NCBI GenBank assembly: GCA_036268615.1
Contig: DATATV010000060.1
Coordinates: 186,001 to 250,000, forward strand
Direction of reading: 5' to 3'
From: DATATV01 sp036268615
Lineage (GTDB): Bacteria > Actinomycetota > Actinomycetes > Mycobacteriales > Pseudonocardiaceae
Length of the DNA: 64,000 nucleotides
Shown: one piece after another, positions 30,797 to 39,366 of the stretch
Position numbering within the stretch: position 1 is the first letter of the stretch
Layout of the letters: each line of letters opens with the position of its first letter
Position numbers and translations under genes: made by a program
Notes under the pieces: generated by a model
Told to the model about the DNA's origin: nothing
The model's database searches: none
Seen by the model: only the letters and a program-made list of their open reading frames with translations

Positions 30797-32164
30797 TCAG
30801 GCGACGGTTCGGGGGGCCGTCCAGTCCTCGTCGCGGGGGTAGGTGCTGTTGGGCGTGCCGGCGATCCAGTGCACGCCGCCGGCCAGTCGCCGGTGTCGGG
30901 CGGCGACGATCTGCTCGGCCAGGTGCTCGGCGTCCGCGGCCACCCCGGAGAACCGGCCCGAACCCCAGGTGTACTGCCAGGGCAGGCCCAACAGGTACAG
31001 CCCGGGGCAGCTGCTCACGCCCCGCTCGTGGGTCGGGTAGCCGCGGCCGTCGAAGATCGGCAGCTCGATCCACCGGTGGTCACGGCCGAAACCGGTGCAC
31101 CAGATGACCGTGCTGATCCTCGCGTCGGCCAGGTCCAGTTCGGTCTGTTCCGCTTCGGGTGTCCAGACCGGGACGTACCGCGCCTCGGTCGGCGCATCGA
31201 TGCCCTGCTGCTCGATCCACCGGTCGACGGAGTCCTTGATCGACTCCGACACCGCGTCCGCCGAGTCCAGATTGGACTTCAGGTTGGTGTCGAAGTCCAG
31301 GTGTGCCCCGGAGATCCCGGTCAGCCTGCCGTAGAGCCGCATACCCTGGGCCGCGAACAGGCGCAGGTCGATGTCCCGGCCGCCGTCCCGGCCGGTGACG
31401 TAGTGGTTGGCCCGGAAACGGACTGCGTCGGCGTCGTCGAACTGGTCGATGCCGCGCTGGTAGTAACCCATGTCGTGCAGCCAGGTGACCACGTCCCGGC
31501 CGCGATAGAACCGGGCGACCCGGGGCGCGCCGCCGGTCGCCAGGTGCACCTCGCGACCGGCCAGGTGCAGGTCCTCGGCGATCTGGCAGCCGGACTGGCC
31601 GGTGCCGACCACCAGCACCGGGCCGGGCGGCAGCTGGTCGGGGCTCCGGTATTCGGAGGAGTGCAGCTGGGCGATGCCCGCGGGCAGCCGCTCGGCCATC
31701 CGTGGCCGCAGCGGTACCTGGTAGGGGCCGGTGGCCAGCACGACCTGGTCGGCCGTCAGCCGGCCGGCGCTCGTGCCCAACTGGAACACACCGTCCGCCG
31801 CGCGCCGCAGCGAGACGGCCTCGACGCCCTCGACCAGCGGCACCGGGAACGACCGGGCGTAGCGCTCCAGGTATTCGATGATCTGGTCGCGGACCATGAA
31901 GCCGTCCGGATCGTCGCCCTGGTAGGGAAACCCGGGCAGCTGACACTGCCAGTTCGGGGTGACCAGACAGAACGTCTCCCAACGGTGGTCACGCCACTCG
32001 CCGCCGACCCGGTTTCGTTCCAGCACAACGTGATCGATGCCGCGTTCGGTGAGCAGCCAGCTCATCGACAGGCCTGCCTGGCCGCCACCGACCACGACGA
32101 CGGCGTGATGATGTCCGTCCACATCGGATAGTGCGCTGTCCGTCGGCTGATCGACCATCCGCAT
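30797..32164 (-). CDS. MSMEG_0569-family flavin-dependent oxidoreductase
   Basis: A 455-residue FAD- and NADPH-binding monooxygenase-like protein. The FAD motif is VVVVGGGQAGLSMSWLL (about residues 22-38) and the NADPH motif VLVVGTGQSGCQIAEDL (about 185-201). The stretch ERNRVGGEWRDHRWETFCLVTPNWQCQLPGFPY and ADARISTVIWCTGFGRDHRWIELP are typical of the MSMEG_0569 family that accompanies nitrilases and Sll0783-type proteins. GGGAGGG lies ahead of the ATG at 32164. It is the first gene of the operon, and the 186 bp between it and the terminator hairpin hold no gene. Confidence 0.88.
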   Translation of the reverse strand: MRMVDQPTDSALSDVDGHHHAVVVVGGGQAGLSMSWLLTERGIDHVVLERNRVGGEWRDHRWETFCLVTPNWQCQLPGFPYQGDDPDGFMVRDQIIEYLERYARSFPVPLVEGVEAVSLRRAADGVFQLGTSAGRLTADQVVLATGPYQVPLRPRMAERLPAGIAQLHSSEYRSPDQLPPGPVLVVGTGQSGCQIAEDLHLAGREVHLATGGAPRVARFYRGRDVVTWLHDMGYYQRGIDQFDDADAVRFRANHYVTGRDGGRDIDLRLFAAQGMRLYGRLTGISGAHLDFDTNLKSNLDSADAVSESIKDSVDRWIEQQGIDAPTEARYVPVWTPEAEQTELDLADARISTVIWCTGFGRDHRWIELPIFDGRGYPTHERGVSSCPGLYLLGLPWQYTWGSGRFSGVAADAEHLAEQIVAARHRRLAGGVHWIAGTPNSTYPRDEDWTAPRTVA

Positions 32165-32296
32165 CGCGGGTATCCCTCCCCGTTTACACTGACCGGATCG
32201 AGGGCCTCGTTGTCCGTCGATGAAGATGAGTACACCGGCCGGGTGTTGCCGATGTGTTTCATCCGGAACGCGAGAATGTTTCCCGCAGTGAACATA

Positions 32297-32334
32297 CGAC
32301 GGCCCCCGGGATCACGAGATCCCGGGGGCCGTCG
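32297..32334. terminator. Strong GC hairpin between the Nit1C-like operon and the ESX module
   Basis: A perfect 17-bp stem (32297-32313 with 32318-32334) and an ACGA loop lie 15 bp past the stop of the 32350-32580 gene, on the minus-strand exit of the ESX-type operon. It is the strongest hairpin I found in the window. There is no long T-run, as is common in high-GC actinobacteria. Confidence 0.8.
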
Positions 32335-32349
32335 GAGTTTCGGATAGGT

Positions 32350-32580
32350 TCAGCCGGCGCCGAGGGTGGGTTCGGCGACCGTGCCGGCCGTCGGCGTGAG
32401 TACCGGGGCCTCGTCCACGTCGGTGATCGGGAAGCCGAGATCGCCCGACGGCTCGGGCCCCACGTCACCCAGCGAACCGGAGTAGCCGCCGTAGGAGTCG
32501 TCACTGTAGGAGTGGTCGGCGGAGAGATCGCCGAGGACTTCCTGGGCCCGGCCCACTGCCGGGGAGAACTCGCTCGTCAC
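32350..32580 (-). CDS. Small acidic hypothetical protein (76 aa)
   Basis: An acidic, Gly/Ser/Asp-rich product with a Tyr-rich centre (SYSDDSYGGYSGSLGD) and no recognised domain. It is the last reading frame before the strong terminator hairpin and lies 64 bp after EspG on the same strand, so it is probably part of the ESX-type operon. The start is a GTG without a good ribosome-binding site, so the exact N-terminus is doubtful. It might be a small secreted or accessory protein, but nothing in the sequence shows this. Confidence 0.5.
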   Translation of the reverse strand: MTSEFSPAVGRAQEVLGDLSADHSYSDDSYGGYSGSLGDVGPEPSGDLGFPITDVDEAPVLTPTAGTVAEPTLGAG

Positions 32581-32644
32581 CGCGGCGAGCCTACCCAGTC
32601 GATCAAGTGCGGTGCCGGCGGCTCGCCGAGCCGCCGGCCAGCAC

Positions 32645-33451
32645 TCAGTCCGCTTGCAGCTCCTGCATCGTCTGCTCGATGCGCCAGGCGATCCGGTCCG
32701 GGCCGGCTGGGGCCAGGCTCACCCAGGAGCCGTCGCTGAACATCAGGTACCGACCGCGCGGGGTGTCGAACCAGGTCACCATCGACTCCGCGCGACGCAT
32801 CCGGCCACCGCGCCGGCCGGCCACCTGCACGCCGAACTGGCCGCCGCCGATCCGACTGTTGGCCAGCTCGGTCAGCGCCGAAGCGTCCGAATAGGACACT
32901 CCGAGGCGGACCAGCACGTCGGTCTCGGTGCGATCGTCGCCGCTCCCGAACGGGTCGTCACCGAAGTCGTCGTTGTCGTCGGGGGCCAGGGCCGCCTTGG
33001 ACATCGCGTCGAACGGGATCGACATGCTCTGTCCCGGGCCGGCCGGCAATGCCGGCACCACCGAGACGATCGAGGCGACCAGGGCGGTGTCCCGGATCGG
33101 CCGGAGCACCAGCCGGTTGCCCTCCAGGATGCCCAGCACGCCGTCCCCGTTGGCCGCCGCGGCCACGGCCGCCCGCAGCGGCCGTTTGGAGAAGCCGAGC
33201 AGGTCGACCACGACCTGCGGGGCGGACAGCACACGCAGGCAGTCCTCAAGGTCGGCGGACACCCGGCCACCGTTGAGCAGGCCGCGCTCGGCCAGAGCGG
33301 GCGCCACCGACGCCCGCATCTCGTCGCGCTCGGCCATGGTCCGCCCGTTGCTGGGGACCTCAAGCGGGTAGCGCATCGCACCAAGCCCGAGGTCGTTCCA
33401 GACCAGGTCGTACTCGAGCGCAGACAGCGCGAATCCAGTCTGCAGCGGCAT
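32645..33451 (-). CDS. espG: EspG-family chaperone of ESX (type VII) secretion
   Basis: A 268-residue protein of the EspG family, cytosolic chaperones that hold the tip of PPE-type proteins and keep them soluble until export. The family pattern is seen in FALSALEYDLVWNDLGLG near the N-terminus, a central ALAERGLLNGGRVSADLEDCLRVL, and the C-terminal half RRAESMVTWFDTPRGRYLMFSDGSWVSLAPAGPDRI. GAAGGAG precedes the ATG. It lies 65 bp downstream of the PPE-type gene, the expected partner. No EccA-E or mycosin gene is present in the window. Confidence 0.88.
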   Translation of the reverse strand: MPLQTGFALSALEYDLVWNDLGLGAMRYPLEVPSNGRTMAERDEMRASVAPALAERGLLNGGRVSADLEDCLRVLSAPQVVVDLLGFSKRPLRAAVAAAANGDGVLGILEGNRLVLRPIRDTALVASIVSVVPALPAGPGQSMSIPFDAMSKAALAPDDNDDFGDDPFGSGDDRTETDVLVRLGVSYSDASALTELANSRIGGGQFGVQVAGRRGGRMRRAESMVTWFDTPRGRYLMFSDGSWVSLAPAGPDRIAWRIEQTMQELQAD

Positions 33452-33516
33452 GATGCTCCTTCGGGTGTGCGCGGCGACGGGCCGGCCGGGTTCCGCCCGG
33501 CCCGTCGCGGCGGCTA

Positions 33517-35739
33517 CTACTGCTTCTTCTTGTTGGACTGGCCGATGACCGACGGCGGCAGCTTGTCCGCATCCGGCGTGGTGAACAGGTCAGCCGAGCC
33601 CTGCAGGTAGGACGCGCTCTTGCGCTCCTTGTCCTGACCGCCCTGCGCGCCCCGACCGCCACCGCCCATACCGCCGGCCGAACCACCGGCGGCCGGCTCC
33701 TCACCGGGCGCACCGGCGACACCGCCACCGGCACCGGGCTCGCCGACACCGGGCTCGCCACCGACACCGGACACACCGCCGGCCGAACCCTCACCGGGCG
33801 CGACACCCGACAGCGAGCTGGAGCCACCGCCACCGCCGAGCGCCGAGGCCGCGTCGGCGTTCCAGCCGCCGACACCCTCACCGGCACCGCCGAGACCGCC
33901 GCCACCACCACCGCCGCCGCCACCGCCCATGCCACCCAGCGAGCCGAGCTCCTTCTCGGCCGCGGAGACCGCCGCCGAGGGGTTGCCGCCCAGATCGCCG
34001 GTCAGGTTGCCGGAGCTGCTCGGGAACTCGTTGGGGTCCTCGGACAGGCTGCCGCCACCGGTGCCAAGGCTGTCGCTGCCGGTCGTCGAACCGCCGGTGC
34101 CGTTCTGCAGCTGGCTGAGTTCCTTCTGGGCCTGCTGCTCGGCCTGCTGCTGGGCGCTGTTCGCCGAACTGGTCAGCGACTTGAGCGAACTGAGGCTGCT
34201 GTTGCTGCCGGTGCTACCCGTGCTGCCCTCGAAGCTGGAGCCGGTGCCACCGGGGCTGCCCTCACCGGTCAGGCCGCTGGTCGAACTGTTGCCGCCGTCC
34301 AGCTGGCCCAGTTCGGACTGTGCCTGCTGCTCGGCATTCTGCTCGGCGGCCGTGTCCGCCGCGGTCGAGTTGGACAGCGCGGTCCTGGCCGAGCTGCTGC
34401 TGGAGGAACCACTCGTCGAACCGGAGCCGCTGGGGCCACCGCCGATCGTGCCGTTGGACAGGCCGGGGATGCCGGAGCTGTCGCCGCCGGTGCTGCCGGA
34501 AGTGCCGTTCTGCAGCTGGCTGAGCTCCTGCTGGGCCTGCTGCTGGGCGTTCTGCTCGGCCTGCTGGTCGGCGGCCTGCGACGCGGCCGTGGCCGCCGCC
34601 GCGCTGGACGCCGTGGTCGTGCCGTCGCCGGAGCTGCCGGAGGAGCTGCTTCCCGAGCCAGAGCTGGAAGACGACCCGGGGCTGGAACCGGACGAGCCCG
34701 GACTGGAACTGCCGGGCGTCGAGCCGGAGAAGTCACTCGGATCGGTGCTGCCCGGGCTGCCGTTGACGGTGGGCAGAGTGGCGAAGCCGGGGCTGCCCGC
34801 GGTCGAGCCAGGACCACCGGTGGAACCGACCGGCAGCCCGGTCGCCGGGTTGATGGTCGTGCCGGTGGTCGACTGCGGCGTGGTCTGGCCGATCACACCG
34901 TTGGCCGAACTTGTCACGGTCGAGCCCGTGGTCGAGTTGGGCGCGGTGGAGCCGGTGCCGGAGCCCGAAGAGCCCGGCACGGTCTCCGGGGTGCCCTGGA
35001 TGCGCGGGGTGGCGATCGCGGTCGGGGTGACCATGGGCGGCGGCACGAACACCGGCACGCTGGCATCGACAGCCTTGGAGTTGTTCTCCATCTGGGTCAT
35101 CACGTCGACGGCGGTGGTGTGCGCGGCGTTGGCCGTGTCCACCTGCTGCTTCACGTCCTGCAGGCCGGTGGCCAGGCCGGCGATGCCGCCGCTGGCGAAG
35201 GCCTGCTGCATGATCTGGCCGGCGTTGACGGTGACCGGTTCGGGCATGGACCGCTGCGCGGTGGCCACGATGTCGCCCTGCTGCTGGGCCTGCTGGCCGA
35301 CGGCGGTCGAGGTCGACGCGGCCTGCTGGCCCCAGCTGGCGAGCTGGGTGATGGCGGCCCGGGCGGTGTCCGCCGCGTCGCCCTGCCAGCCGGACTCGGT
35401 GGCGGTCAGCTTGGACTGCAGCGTGGTGGTCTGGTCGTCCATGTCACTGCCCAGCGAACTCCAACCGCTGGCGGTGTCATAGATCTGCGCGGGGTCGGTG
35501 TTGTCGTGCACCGCGGAGTACAGCTGGTCGGCCGAGTAGGAGGCCCAGTTGCCGGTCGCGTTGAGCGCCCGGTCGCCGCCGACCTCGGGGTTCTTGCTGT
35601 ACTGCGGGAAGCGGCTGCCCGGGTCGGACCGCGGGTTCACCGGGCCGGACTCCGACGGGATGACCGTGCCGATGCGCGGGGTCACCGGCGTCCCGGCCGT
35701 GGGAGTCACGACCGTGCCGATACGAGGGGTGGTGGTCAC
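33517..35739 (-). CDS. PPE-type ESX substrate with long Ser/Gly-rich repetitive tail
   Basis: A 740-residue protein. The N-terminal region has a PPE/WXG-like helical domain: NWASYSADQLYSAVHD, the turn SGWQGDAAD (Trp118-x-Gly120) and a helix ending in AQRSMPEPV (about 165). A proline-rich linker with repeated TPRIGTV words lies at the very start. Residues 250-740 are low-complexity Ser/Gly/Thr sequence interrupted by three helical repeats (389-412, 460-483, 525-547) of the form AEQxAQxELxQLxxG and a weaker fourth (588-602). The end is charged (KERKSASYLQGSADLF...NKKKQ). The GTG start overlaps the upstream gene's stop by 4 bp. It is probably exported with the 35736-36245 product and chaperoned by EspG. 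Confidence 0.85.
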   Translation of the reverse strand: MTTTPRIGTVVTPTAGTPVTPRIGTVIPSESGPVNPRSDPGSRFPQYSKNPEVGGDRALNATGNWASYSADQLYSAVHDNTDPAQIYDTASGWSSLGSDMDDQTTTLQSKLTATESGWQGDAADTARAAITQLASWGQQAASTSTAVGQQAQQQGDIVATAQRSMPEPVTVNAGQIMQQAFASGGIAGLATGLQDVKQQVDTANAAHTTAVDVMTQMENNSKAVDASVPVFVPPPMVTPTAIATPRIQGTPETVPGSSGSGTGSTAPNSTTGSTVTSSANGVIGQTTPQSTTGTTINPATGLPVGSTGGPGSTAGSPGFATLPTVNGSPGSTDPSDFSGSTPGSSSPGSSGSSPGSSSSSGSGSSSSGSSGDGTTTASSAAAATAASQAADQQAEQNAQQQAQQELSQLQNGTSGSTGGDSSGIPGLSNGTIGGGPSGSGSTSGSSSSSSARTALSNSTAADTAAEQNAEQQAQSELGQLDGGNSSTSGLTGEGSPGGTGSSFEGSTGSTGSNSSLSSLKSLTSSANSAQQQAEQQAQKELSQLQNGTGGSTTGSDSLGTGGGSLSEDPNEFPSSSGNLTGDLGGNPSAAVSAAEKELGSLGGMGGGGGGGGGGGLGGAGEGVGGWNADAASALGGGGGSSSLSGVAPGEGSAGGVSGVGGEPGVGEPGAGGGVAGAPGEEPAAGGSAGGMGGGGRGAQGGQDKERKSASYLQGSADLFTTPDADKLPPSVIGQSNKKKQ
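34099..34575 (-). repeat. Three ~24-codon helical repeats within the PPE-type gene
   Basis: The units lie at 34504-34575, 34291-34362 and 34099-34167. Each encodes a Gln/Ala-rich helix ending in ELSQLQNG or ELGQLDGG and is set in Gly/Ser linker. The repeats are more alike at protein than DNA level. A degenerate fourth unit (SAAEKELGSLGG) lies nearer the 3' end. Confidence 0.75.
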
Positions 35740-36245
35740 ACCGCGCTCCTTCCGGTGCCGCCGCTGATCTCGCGGTTGACCGGGGTCACGTCCCGGCTGT
35801 CCAGTTGCTTCATCACGGTGCCGATGCCGGTCTCCGACTCCTGGTAGTTCGCCATCGACTGGGCTACCGCGTCGTTCGCGCCGGTCAGTGCCGAGTGGTA
35901 CTGGTCGAGCACGCTGGCCAGCGAGGCGTCGCTGCCGCTGGCCCGGCCGGCGAACTTCTGCGCCATGCCCTGGCCGACCCAGTTCTGCCCCATCGGCAAC
36001 GGGCTGCCGAGGTTGGTGGCCCGCTGCTTCCAGCTGGACACCTGGTCGATGTGGTCGCTGAGGGCCTGCTGGAGCTGTTGTCCGGTGTCCGGGTCGAGTA
36101 CCAGCCGGCCGGCCGACACGTCGGCCCGCAGCTGGGTCACCCCGCTCACCGCGGTCGCCAGCGTCCTCTGCAGAGCTGGAACCGCGGCCGTCATTGCCGC
36201 CGTGTCTGTTCCCGTCGTGGTGCCGGGGTCCGGTGTGTCGCCCAT
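35736..36245 (-). CDS. WXG100-like helical ESX substrate with YxxxE signal
   Basis: A 169-residue helical protein. Two long helices (about 16-45 and 52-76) and two more (about 106-135 and 139-150) flank a turn region, PMGQNWVGQGMAQKFAGRA. After the helices comes Tyr134-x3-Glu138, matching the general type VII export signal YxxxD/E. Good GGAGAGG lies ahead of the ATG at 36245; the longer open frame upstream is rejected. Its stop overlaps the start of the PPE-type gene (GTGA), so the two are made together and may form a heterodimer, as PE/PPE or EsxA/EsxB pairs do. The exact family is not one I can name. Confidence 0.7.
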   Translation of the reverse strand: MGDTPDPGTTTGTDTAAMTAAVPALQRTLATAVSGVTQLRADVSAGRLVLDPDTGQQLQQALSDHIDQVSSWKQRATNLGSPLPMGQNWVGQGMAQKFAGRASGSDASLASVLDQYHSALTGANDAVAQSMANYQESETGIGTVMKQLDSRDVTPVNREISGGTGRSAV

Positions 36246-36452
36246 CCGCCTCTCCAAACCTCGCGCGTACTCAGTAGTGCGGCCCGCGTCGCGACGCGGG
36301 CCAGCTCGGGACCAGCCGGCTGCCACAGACCGGGGCAGTCGAAGGATTCCCTACCCAGGTTTCCATTGAGCTGCATCCCACGGTCAACCGGGAAGCCTTT
36401 GGGGGAAACTCCCACGAAGAAGGACGTGTTCCCGGCGGCCTCAGCCCATCAG

Positions 36453-36468
36453 CGTGACGCAAATCACA
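36453..36468. promoter_or_regulatory. CRP/GlxR-like site upstream of the ESX-type operon
   Basis: CGTGA-N6-TCACA matches 9 of 10 conserved bases of the cAMP-receptor-protein consensus TGTGA-N6-TCACA. It lies about 210 bp upstream of the first ESX-module gene (start 36245), inside the 297-bp gap to the LAL gene, where no gene is present. Actinobacterial Crp/GlxR proteins use this consensus; function here is inferred. Confidence 0.5.
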
Positions 36469-36542
36469 AAAAGTCTGGGTCACTCGCCCCGCCGTTCGAC
36501 CCGCCGCACGTTTGTGACCTGCGACAACCTCGGAAACCAATA

Positions 36543-39197
36543 TCATCGTGGCTCTCCCGCGACGAGCAACCTACCCGCCAGGCTGGCCGCGGCCAGCTCG
36601 ACCCGGGACCGACACCCGGTCCGGGCAAACAATCGGGTCAGGTGATTCTCCACGGTTTTCTCACTGATTCGGACATCCGCCGCGATCTGCCTATTGGTAC
36701 GGCCGTCCCGGATCAATTCGATGATGCGCAACTCGGTACCCGAGAACGGTTCCCGCACGCTGCGGTTGCGCGGCACGGCGACGCCGTGGTCGCGCATCCG
36801 ATTCTTCACATACGCGCGCAGCCACGACGAACCCAACCGGCCGGCGATCTGATAGGCCTCGTGCAGCCAGTCCTGTGGCTGGTCGGCCAGCCGACCCACC
36901 ACCAGACAGGCAAACGCGAGGTCGGGCTGGTGGCCGCGCTGCCGGGCCAGTTCCGCGCCGGCCCGCGCGGCTTCGCCGTCGGCCAGCACCAGGCCCCTGG
37001 CCAGCAGGTGCGTCTCGGCGTTGGCCGGGCTGCCGGTCCGCTCGTGCTCCTGCGCGGCCTCGGCGAGCAGCAGTTGGGCCCAGTCCGGCTGGTCGGTGCG
37101 GGCGGCGATGGCGGTCAGCCGGAGCAGCAGCCGCTCCCGGCCGAGCGGCGCGCCGCCCTGCGTGGAGCGCTGGTAGTGCTGCCAACCGGTGGCCAACGCG
37201 GCAGCCGGATCGGCGCCGACCAGCAACGACCCGGCCCGCACCCAGCCGCGCAGCGCCTCGAACGGACCGCCCTCGGGGACCTGGGCCAGCCAGCCGGCCG
37301 CCCGCCGCGCCTCACCGCGGTAGGCGCACATCTCGGCGGCCAGCAGCCGACCGAGGTGGTGCACGGGGGTGTTGGGCAGCCCGCTGAGTTCCAGCTCGCG
37401 CACGGCCGACAGCGCACCGGTCCAGTCGCCGTCGGCGAAGCCGAGCCGGACCCGATGGTAGGCGGCCGGCGGTCCCTCGATCGGCGTGCCGTAGCCGGGA
37501 CCGAGCACCTGCTGGAACACCGCCACCAGGTCGCCGAGTGCGTCCCCGGCCAGCAGCTCGGTCGCCCGGTCCAGCTGGGCGGCGGTGAGCAGCGCGCCGG
37601 ACGTGTCGGCCTGCCGCGGGATGACCGGACCGGCGGGCTGCCCGCTGCCGGTGAACACCGCGCCGGTGAACCAGCGGTGGGCGAAGCCGATGGCCGGGTG
37701 GTCGCCCTGGCCGACCGCGTCGAACCCGGCCAGCCCGAGCGGCGCGCCGGTGTGCAGCGCGGCCAGTGCGGCGCCCGTGGCGATCTCGGCCCACTCCCCC
37801 GGCCGCGGGTACCGGCCGTCGACGTAGTCGGTCACCTGCCCGATCACGGCCGCGAGCTGCCGGTGGTCACCGGTGTTCAACAGCAGCCGGAACACCGCGG
37901 CGATGAGCCGGGGGCGGTCGACCCGGGGCGGTTCGAGGTGCCAGAGGGCGGCCCGGTACCAGCGGACGGCGCGGCCGGACTCGGTGCGCGCCAACCGATC
38001 CGCCGGACCGATCAATGCGGTGGCCGCGGCCGGCGTCGGCGACAGCGCGGTGCCGGCCAGGGCAAGTTGGTCGGCCAACAGCAGCGGGTCGTGGCCGGCG
38101 GCCGGGTCCTTGCGGACCAGTCGGTCGGCGACGGTGGCGGCCAGTCGGGCCAGGCCGGGCACGCCGATCTCGGCGGTGACCGCGGCGGCCAGTGCCGGGC
38201 AGTACCAGTGCAGAACGCCGCGCGCGTCGGCGGTCAGCAGACCGGACTCGACGAGCTCGTCCACGGCCCGGCCGTAGCCGTCGAGGTTGGCATCGAGCGC
38301 CTCGGCGAACGCCGGCAGGTCGTCGACGCCGAGGCCGGGCTGGCCGGCCAGCAGCGCCAGCACAGCACGGGCGGCCGGGTCCAGCGCACGGTAGCGGCGC
38401 ACCAGGCGATGGTCGGCGGGCAGCGCGACGGGCTCGTGCCGATCGCGCAGGCAGAGCTGCTCGTGCACGGCGACCAGCCGGCCGCCGGTCCGCAGATCGT
38501 CCATCATGGACAGTAGAGTGCCCGGGTTTCCGTACAGCGGACCGAGTGCGGCGCGCAGCGCGGGCGCGAGTGCCTCGTCCACCGGACCGCAGGCGGCCTG
38601 GCCGAGCAGTTGGGCGGTGGCCGCCTCCGGCAGCCCGGCGAGATCGATGATCCGGTCCGCGGCGGCGAAGACGTGGTCGGCGGAGTCGGTGCTCTCGTCC
38701 TGCCGGTAGCCGGCGACCACCAGGCAACCGGCCCGGCGGGCGGCGGCGAGCACCAGCGCCGGTCTCGGCACGGCCTGCACGTCGTCGACCAGCAGCACGG
38801 TCCGCCGGTGGCCGCGGACCAACGCGAACATGGCGACCAACTCGACCAGCAGGGTGGCCGCGGGCCCGGCGCCGGACGCGGCCCCGGGTGCGCCGAGGCG
38901 GCTGACCGTGGCGATCGAGTCGGCCAGTCGGGACACGCCGACCCGCTCGTAGTGCTCACGGACGGCGGCCACGGTGGCCAGTGCGCCGAACGGATCGGCG
39001 GCACCGTCGGCGAACCGGACGGTGACGACCTGGACGTCGGCGTGGCCCCAGGTGCGTTCGAGGGTGTCCAACAGGGCGGAGCGGCCGATGCCGGCCGGGC
39101 CCCGCAACACGACCAGCCGGGGCCGGCCGCGCAGAGCGTCGTCCAGTTCGGCCAATTCGGCGTCCCTGCCGAAGATCGCGGTCCGCGCACGCGCCAT
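36543..39197 (-). CDS. LAL-type LuxR transcriptional regulator with AAA ATPase domain
   Basis: An 884-residue large LuxR regulator. The N-terminal ATPase domain has a P-loop reading GPAGIGRS (about residues 33-40) and Walker B TVLLVDDVQ; the long middle is TPR-like helical repeats; the C-terminus is a LuxR HTH (SGTELRIIELIRDGRTNRQIAADVRISEKTVENHLTRLFARTG). The Walker A Lys is Arg (Arg39). GGGAG lies 9 bp before the ATG at 39197. It diverges from a paralogue at 39367 with a shared inverted repeat between, and lies upstream of the ESX-type genes on the same strand, so it may regulate them. LAL proteins often respond to nucleotide-sugar or metabolite signals. Confidence 0.88.
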   Translation of the reverse strand: MARARTAIFGRDAELAELDDALRGRPRLVVLRGPAGIGRSALLDTLERTWGHADVQVVTVRFADGAADPFGALATVAAVREHYERVGVSRLADSIATVSRLGAPGAASGAGPAATLLVELVAMFALVRGHRRTVLLVDDVQAVPRPALVLAAARRAGCLVVAGYRQDESTDSADHVFAAADRIIDLAGLPEAATAQLLGQAACGPVDEALAPALRAALGPLYGNPGTLLSMMDDLRTGGRLVAVHEQLCLRDRHEPVALPADHRLVRRYRALDPAARAVLALLAGQPGLGVDDLPAFAEALDANLDGYGRAVDELVESGLLTADARGVLHWYCPALAAAVTAEIGVPGLARLAATVADRLVRKDPAAGHDPLLLADQLALAGTALSPTPAAATALIGPADRLARTESGRAVRWYRAALWHLEPPRVDRPRLIAAVFRLLLNTGDHRQLAAVIGQVTDYVDGRYPRPGEWAEIATGAALAALHTGAPLGLAGFDAVGQGDHPAIGFAHRWFTGAVFTGSGQPAGPVIPRQADTSGALLTAAQLDRATELLAGDALGDLVAVFQQVLGPGYGTPIEGPPAAYHRVRLGFADGDWTGALSAVRELELSGLPNTPVHHLGRLLAAEMCAYRGEARRAAGWLAQVPEGGPFEALRGWVRAGSLLVGADPAAALATGWQHYQRSTQGGAPLGRERLLLRLTAIAARTDQPDWAQLLLAEAAQEHERTGSPANAETHLLARGLVLADGEAARAGAELARQRGHQPDLAFACLVVGRLADQPQDWLHEAYQIAGRLGSSWLRAYVKNRMRDHGVAVPRNRSVREPFSGTELRIIELIRDGRTNRQIAADVRISEKTVENHLTRLFARTGCRSRVELAAASLAGRLLVAGEPR

Positions 39198-39268
39198 GCC
39201 GGACAACTCCCTTCCGCGACTCTTCGCGGCCCCAAATCGAGAGTGCTCGCTCCCCGGCCCATAATGAG

Positions 39269-39320
39269 CCGGTGATCACAGAAAGACGCCTCACCGTCAC
39301 ATTCTGCTATAGATCACCGG
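39269..39320. promoter_or_regulatory. 9-bp inverted repeat between the divergent LAL genes
   Basis: CCGGTGATC at 39269-39277 and GATCACCGG at 39312-39320 are exact reverse complements, 34 bp apart (centre spacing 43 bp, close to four helical turns). They lie in the 169-bp divergent promoter region of the two LAL genes and could be paired binding sites or a looping element. Confidence 0.45.
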
Positions 39321-39366
39321 GAACCATACCAGTTTTGCGGACCACCGCCGGGTTAATGACACACTG

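Noticed and set aside
32062..32295. 77-codon minus-strand open frame upstream of the flavoprotein gene
   Set aside because: It overlaps the flavoprotein's coding start, ribosome-binding site and promoter region, and has no family similarity.
35805..38516. 903-codon plus-strand open frame across the ESX and LAL genes
   Set aside because: It spans parts of two real minus-strand genes and an intergenic region, and has no domain similarity.
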